NCBI RefSeq assembly: GCF_003651185.1
Contig: NZ_RCDC01000009.1
Coordinates: 62,001 to 126,000, forward strand
Length of the DNA: 64,000 bases
Source of the DNA: Stenotrophomonas rhizophila
GTDB taxonomy: Bacteria > Pseudomonadota > Gammaproteobacteria > Xanthomonadales > Xanthomonadaceae
Direction of reading: 5' to 3'
In this document: positions 60,302-64,000 of the stretch, piece by piece
Position numbering within the stretch: the first letter of the stretch is position 1
Layout: each line of letters starts with the position of its first letter
Program-made: the position numbers and the translations under genes
Notes under the pieces: generated by a model
Databases searched by the model: none
Told to the model about the DNA's origin: nothing
Seen by the model: only the letters and a program-made list of their open reading frames with translations

Positions 60302-61321
60302 TCAGAACGACATGTCGAACGACACTTCGCCCTTCACGCCCACCTGGTAGGCCGACGAACGACGCTCGAAGAAGTTGGTCAACTCCTGCACATCCTGCAG
60401 CTCCATGAAGCTCAGCGGATTGCGCACGTTGTACTTCTTCTCCATGCCCAGGCGATGGAAATGATTGTCCGCGCAATGCTGCAGATACTGGCGCATGTCA
60501 CGCGTCGAAATGCCCGCCACACCGCCCGACAGCACGTCCTCGGCGAACTGCACTTCGCACTCGATCGCATCGGCCAGCATGTCGTAGACCTCCTGCTTCA
60601 TCGCATCGTCGAACAGGTCCGGCTCTTCCTCGCGGATCACGTCCACGCACTCGAAGGCGAACTCCATGTGCGCGCTCTCGTCGCGGAACACCCAGTTGGT
60701 GCCCGAGGCCAGACCGTTGAGCAGGCCGCGCGAACGGAAGTAGTACACGTAGGCGAAGGCCGCGAAGAAGAACAGGCCCTCGATGCACGCCGCGAAGCAG
60801 ATCTGGTTGAGCAGGAACTGGCGACGCTCATCACGGGTCTCGATGCGCTTCAGGTTCTGGATCGAATCGATCCACTTGAAGCAGAAGTCGGCCTTCTTCT
60901 TGATCGAATCGATGTTCTCCACCGCATCGAACGCCTTGGCGCGCTCGTCCGGATCCGGCAGGTAGTTGTCCAGCAGGGTCAGGTAGAACTGCACGTGCAG
61001 CGCTTCTTCGTACAGCTGGCGCGACAGGTACATGCGCGCTTCCGGCGCATTCAGATGCTGATACAGGTTCAGCACCAGATTGTTGGACACGATCGAATCG
61101 CCCGTGGCGAAGAACGCGACCAGGCGGTGGATCAGGTGGCGCTCGCCCGGCGACATCTTGCCGTGCAGGTCGCTGATGTCGATCTGGAAGTTGATTTCCT
61201 CGACCGTCCAGGTGTTCTTGATCGCGTTGCGATACATGTCATAGAACTGCGGGTAGCGCATCGGGCGCAACGTCAGTTCAAAACCTGGATCGAGCAGCAT
61301 TTGAGCAGGCTTGTCGGCCAT
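60302..61321 (-). CDS. nrdB: Ribonucleotide reductase, small (radical) subunit
   Basis: A 339-residue class I R2 subunit carrying the di-iron tyrosyl radical for deoxyribonucleotide synthesis. Metal ligands are visible: Asp in FFATGDSIV, Glu and His in YEEALHVQFY, and Glu/His in RDESAHMEFAF. Four residues after the first ligand His is a Tyr (ALHVQFY), as in E. coli Y122, so this is a tyrosyl-radical class Ia enzyme and not the Phe (class Ic) type. It follows nrdA across 110 bp with REP-like palindromes. Confidence 0.96.
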   Translation of the reverse strand: MADKPAQMLLDPGFELTLRPMRYPQFYDMYRNAIKNTWTVEEINFQIDISDLHGKMSPGERHLIHRLVAFFATGDSIVSNNLVLNLYQHLNAPEARMYLSRQLYEEALHVQFYLTLLDNYLPDPDERAKAFDAVENIDSIKKKADFCFKWIDSIQNLKRIETRDERRQFLLNQICFAACIEGLFFFAAFAYVYYFRSRGLLNGLASGTNWVFRDESAHMEFAFECVDVIREEEPDLFDDAMKQEVYDMLADAIECEVQFAEDVLSGGVAGISTRDMRQYLQHCADNHFHRLGMEKKYNVRNPLSFMELQDVQELTNFFERRSSAYQVGVKGEVSFDMSF

Positions 61322-61343
61322 GGTGTTTCGTCCTTCTTGGCGA

Positions 61344-61424
61344 CTACCGACCAACGGTCGGTAGCTACCGAATATGTGATTTTCCGTCCGTGCACCCGGC
61401 GGTGCCGGCCCGGTGGGCCGGCAC
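61344..61424. repeat. REP palindromes between nrdA and nrdB
   Basis: CTACCGACC-AAC-GGTCGGTAG (61344-61364, with GTAG at one end on each strand) and GTGCCGGCC/GGCCGGCAC (61402-61424) are separated by 37 bp. Placed within an operon, they could set the ratio of the two subunits by mRNA processing. Confidence 0.75.
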
Positions 61425-61431
61425 GCCTTGT

Positions 61432-63816
61432 TTACTGGCACGCCTCGCAGCTTTCCGGGTTTTCCAGCGAGCAGGCGACGGCTTCGACCGGGGTGTAGCT
61501 GCTGACGGTCGTCTTGGCGATCTTGGTCGCCGGGCGCGAACGCAGGTAGTACGTGGTCTTGATGCCCTGCTTCCAGGCGTACATGTACATGGAGGACATC
61601 GCGCCGATGTTCGGGCTTTCCATGAACAGGTTGAGCGAGGCGGACTGGTCGATGAACGCGCCGCGGTCGGCGGCCATGTCGATCAGCGAACGCATCGGCA
61701 GTTCCCAGGCGGTGCGGTAGATGTGGCGCAGCGTTTCCGGGATCTGGGTGATGCCCTGGATCGAGCCTTCGGCCAGCTTGATCGCGTCGCGCATTTCCGG
61801 GGTCCAGTGGCCGAGCTTCTTCAGCTCGTTCACCAGGTAACGGTTGACCTGCAGGAAGTCGCCGGACAGCGTTTCGCGCTTGAACAGGTTGGACACCTGC
61901 GGCTCGACGCACTCGTAGCAACCGGCGATCGAGGCGATGGTGGCGGTCGGGGCGATCGCGATGAGCAGCGAGTTGCGCAGGCCGTGTTCCTTGATGCGCT
62001 CACGCAGGGCATCCCAACGTGCGGTGTCTTCGGGCACCACGTTCCAGGCATCGAACTGCAGCTCGCCGCTGGCCGCACGGGTGTCGGCGAAGGACGGGTG
62101 CTTGCCGCGTTCCTGGGCCAGCTCGCACGAGGTTTCCAGCGCGTGGAAGTAGATCGTTTCGGCGATCTGCTTGGACAGCGCGCGGGCTTCGGCACTGTCA
62201 AAGGCCAGACGCTTGCGGAAGAACACGTCCTGCAGGCCCATGCAGCCCAGGCCGACCGGGCGCCAGCGCAGGTTGCCGCGGCGGGCGGTTTCGATCGGGT
62301 AGAAGTTCAGGTCGATCACGCGGTCGAGCTGACGCACGGCCAGGCGCACGGTGTCGGCCAGCTTGTCGAAATCGAACTCGCCGTGGCCATCGAAATGATT
62401 GCCCAGGTTGATCGAGCCCAGGTTGCACACCGCGGTCTCTTCGGCCGAGGTGATTTCCAGGATTTCGGTGCACAGGTTGGACAGGTGGATCACGTTGCCC
62501 GGGCGCAGCGTCTGGTTGCTGGCGCGGTTGCACTTGTCCTTGAACGTCATCCAGCCGTTGCCGGTCTCGGCCAGGGTACGCATCATCCGCGAGTACAGCT
62601 TGCGTGCGGAGATGGTGCGCTGGGCCTTGCCCTGGGCTTCGGCCTGCAGGTAAGCCTGTTCGAAGGCTTCGCCGAACAGATCGGTGAACTCGGGCACCAC
62701 GCTCGGATCGAACAGCGACCATTCCTGGTCGGCCTCGACGCGCTGCATGAACAGGTCGGGGATCCAGTTGGCCAGATTCAGGTTGTGCGCACGGCGCGAT
62801 TCGTCGCCGGTGTTGTCACGCAGTTCGAGGAAGTCCTCGATATCGGCGTGCCAGGTTTCCAGGTACACACAGGCCGCGCCCTTGCGCTTGCCACCCTGGT
62901 TCACCGCCGCCACGGACGAATCCATGGTCTTCAGCCACGGCACGATGCCGTTGGAATGGCCGTTGGTCGATTTGATCAGCGAACCACGCGAACGCACGCG
63001 GCTGTAGCTGACGCCGATGCCGCCGCTGAACTTGGAGAGCTGGGCGATATCGCCGTACTTGGCGTAGATCGACTCCAGCGAATCCTGCGGCGAATCCAGC
63101 AGGAAGCACGAGGACAGCTGCTCGTGCGTGGTGCCGGAGTTGAACAGGGTCGGGCTGGACGGCAGGTAATCCAGGTTGCCCATGCGCTTGTACAGCGCGA
63201 GGGTTTCCGGCACGTCTTCGCTCAGCGCGCTGGCGATGCGCAGGAAGAACTGCTGCGGGGTCTCGATCACCTTGCGGGTGTGCGGATGACGCAGCAGGTA
63301 ACGGTCGTACAGGGTACGCAGGCCGAAGTAATCGAAATGCAGGTCCAGCGACGGATCGATCGCGTCGTTGAGCTTGCGGGCGTTGACCTGCACGAATTCC
63401 AGCAGGCGCGCGTTGATCAGGCCCACTTCGTGGCCGCGGCCGACCGACTGCGAGAACGCATGGATTTCCTGGCCGGATACTTCCTTGGCGATGAAGTTGG
63501 CCAGCAGGCGCGCAGCGAGGCGGCCGTATTCGGGCTCTTCACCGATCAGCAGCGCCGAGGTGCGGATGGACAGTTCGTCCAGCTCCTGGGTGGTCGCGCC
63601 GTTGTACAGGCCGGAGATGGTGCGGGTCGCAACGCGCATCGGATCCACCGCATGCAGACCTTCGCAGCAGCGCTGTACAGCGCGCACGATCTTGTTCAGG
63701 TCCACCAGTTCGGTCGTGCCATTGCGCTTGGTCACGCTCATGGCGGTCGCCGTGGGCGGCGAGGTCAGCAGGAATTCGCTTTCCTTATCGATAGCTGCGC
63801 TGGTTTCGGTGCTCAC
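61432..63816 (-). CDS. nrdA: Ribonucleotide reductase, large (catalytic) subunit
   Basis: A 794-residue class I R1 subunit. The N-terminal ATP-cone (about 24-115, MSVTKRNGTTELVDLNKIVRAV) is followed by the catalytic barrel. Active-site Cys is expected in SSCFLLDS and in the finger loop AVCNLGSINLG, and Tyr/Cys of the radical path lie near the C-terminus, which ends in the redox pair CEACQ. GTG at 63816 with GAGGA upstream is the start. The leader upstream folds strongly and leaves the window. Confidence 0.96.
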   Translation of the reverse strand: MSTETSAAIDKESEFLLTSPPTATAMSVTKRNGTTELVDLNKIVRAVQRCCEGLHAVDPMRVATRTISGLYNGATTQELDELSIRTSALLIGEEPEYGRLAARLLANFIAKEVSGQEIHAFSQSVGRGHEVGLINARLLEFVQVNARKLNDAIDPSLDLHFDYFGLRTLYDRYLLRHPHTRKVIETPQQFFLRIASALSEDVPETLALYKRMGNLDYLPSSPTLFNSGTTHEQLSSCFLLDSPQDSLESIYAKYGDIAQLSKFSGGIGVSYSRVRSRGSLIKSTNGHSNGIVPWLKTMDSSVAAVNQGGKRKGAACVYLETWHADIEDFLELRDNTGDESRRAHNLNLANWIPDLFMQRVEADQEWSLFDPSVVPEFTDLFGEAFEQAYLQAEAQGKAQRTISARKLYSRMMRTLAETGNGWMTFKDKCNRASNQTLRPGNVIHLSNLCTEILEITSAEETAVCNLGSINLGNHFDGHGEFDFDKLADTVRLAVRQLDRVIDLNFYPIETARRGNLRWRPVGLGCMGLQDVFFRKRLAFDSAEARALSKQIAETIYFHALETSCELAQERGKHPSFADTRAASGELQFDAWNVVPEDTARWDALRERIKEHGLRNSLLIAIAPTATIASIAGCYECVEPQVSNLFKRETLSGDFLQVNRYLVNELKKLGHWTPEMRDAIKLAEGSIQGITQIPETLRHIYRTAWELPMRSLIDMAADRGAFIDQSASLNLFMESPNIGAMSSMYMYAWKQGIKTTYYLRSRPATKIAKTTVSSYTPVEAVACSLENPESCEACQ

Positions 63817-64000
63817 GGCGTTTTCCTCTTGGCGTGATTTGGGGTGGTACAGCGGGGTCTGCCTGGCAGGCGCCGGAACCGATGCAGAGATGCTCAGGGT
63901 GGACTATCGGCGTCGCAGGAGCCGCGACCCGGGCAGGCAAGCCTGCGGGCGGTTCCCCTGCGTCACCGGTCCTCTCCCCCCGGAGAATCCTGCGACCGGC
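63817..64000 (-). promoter_or_regulatory. Structured leader of nrdAB (incomplete)
   Basis: On the minus strand, three hairpins can be drawn: CCGGTC/GACCGG with inner TCTCC/GGAGA (63966-63999), GCAGG-CTTG-CCTGC (63933-63946) and GTCGC/GCGAC (63912-63928). The stretch has no gene. No NrdR box (tandem ACACWATATATWGTGT-like) is recognised. The leader continues beyond the window. Confidence 0.5.

Noticed and set aside
61390..63837. 815-residue open frame antisense to nrdA
   Set aside because: Mirror frame of a conserved gene. Composition is biased and no motifs are seen.
63837..64000. Cobalamin riboswitch before nrdA
   Set aside because: The B12-box and the GGGAA..GGTG blocks are missing. The hairpins do not follow the aptamer order.

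Overview
The window is GC-rich chromosomal DNA from a member of the Xanthomonadaceae, most probably Stenotrophomonas. Supporting signs are protein families typical of xanthomonads, several short extragenic palindromes that begin with GTAG (SMAG-type REPs known from S. maltophilia), dense GTGA/ATGA-overlapping operons, and rho-independent terminators sitting tightly behind genes. No prophage, insertion sequence, CRISPR array or rRNA is visible. About 58 protein genes and one tRNA (Thr, anticodon UGU) are supported.

Layout. 0-3.2 kb: the end of a MacB/LolCDE-type ABC exporter (ATPase cut by the window edge, two FtsX-like permeases). 3.6-6.4 kb: a TonB-dependent receptor. 6.4-7.2 kb: a repeat-rich gene-free stretch with two copies of an unusual long hairpin element. 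7.2-16.6 kb: drug/metabolite and MFS transporters, an M28 peptidase, a metallo-beta-lactamase fold protein, trpS with a C-terminal extension, and a CsbD stress protein. 16.8-24.6 kb: entericidin, arginase, tRNA-Thr, SPOR protein, coaX-birA, mtfA, and a PepSY-phoP-phoQ two-component operon. 24.7-29.2 kb: dusA, a CDF metal transporter, a divergent araC/ohr pair, and a lipoprotein metallopeptidase.

29.3-36.4 kb: a complete valine-degradation operon from isobutyryl-CoA onwards (acyl-CoA dehydrogenase, enoyl-CoA hydratase, hydroxyisobutyryl-CoA hydrolase, mmsB, mmsA) with a divergent HTH/DUF2083 regulator. 36.4-38.3 kb: a patatin-like phospholipase.

38.4-48.0 kb is the most coherent system in the window. 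It is an ECF sigma factor, an RskA-like anti-sigma factor and a secreted protein, followed by an eight-gene membrane-lipid operon (desaturase, FAD oxidoreductase, DUF1365, cyclopropane synthase, DUF2878, DUF1295, a second cyclopropane-synthase-like methyltransferase, and a Blc lipocalin). Two copies of the same promoter (TGCATCCAAAC, 13 nt, GTATCTCC) lie exactly the same distance before the sigma operon and before the lipid operon. This predicts one autoregulated stress regulon that remodels unsaturated phospholipid chains.

48.1-64 kb: a cobalamin riboswitch controlling metE, then queH, pncA, a REP cluster, purU, a stand-alone aceE with a divergent LysR regulator, an OYE-family reductase, a sirtuin, an acyl-CoA thioesterase, a gene-free stretch with a third copy of the hairpin element, and the nrdA-nrdB operon with a structured leader that runs off the window end.

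The main novelty candidates are the hairpin element family (three copies whose outer arms differ completely but pair internally, around a conserved 26-nt linker and an ATGGAT loop, each lying near short-period tandem repeats) and the sigma-controlled lipid-remodelling regulon.
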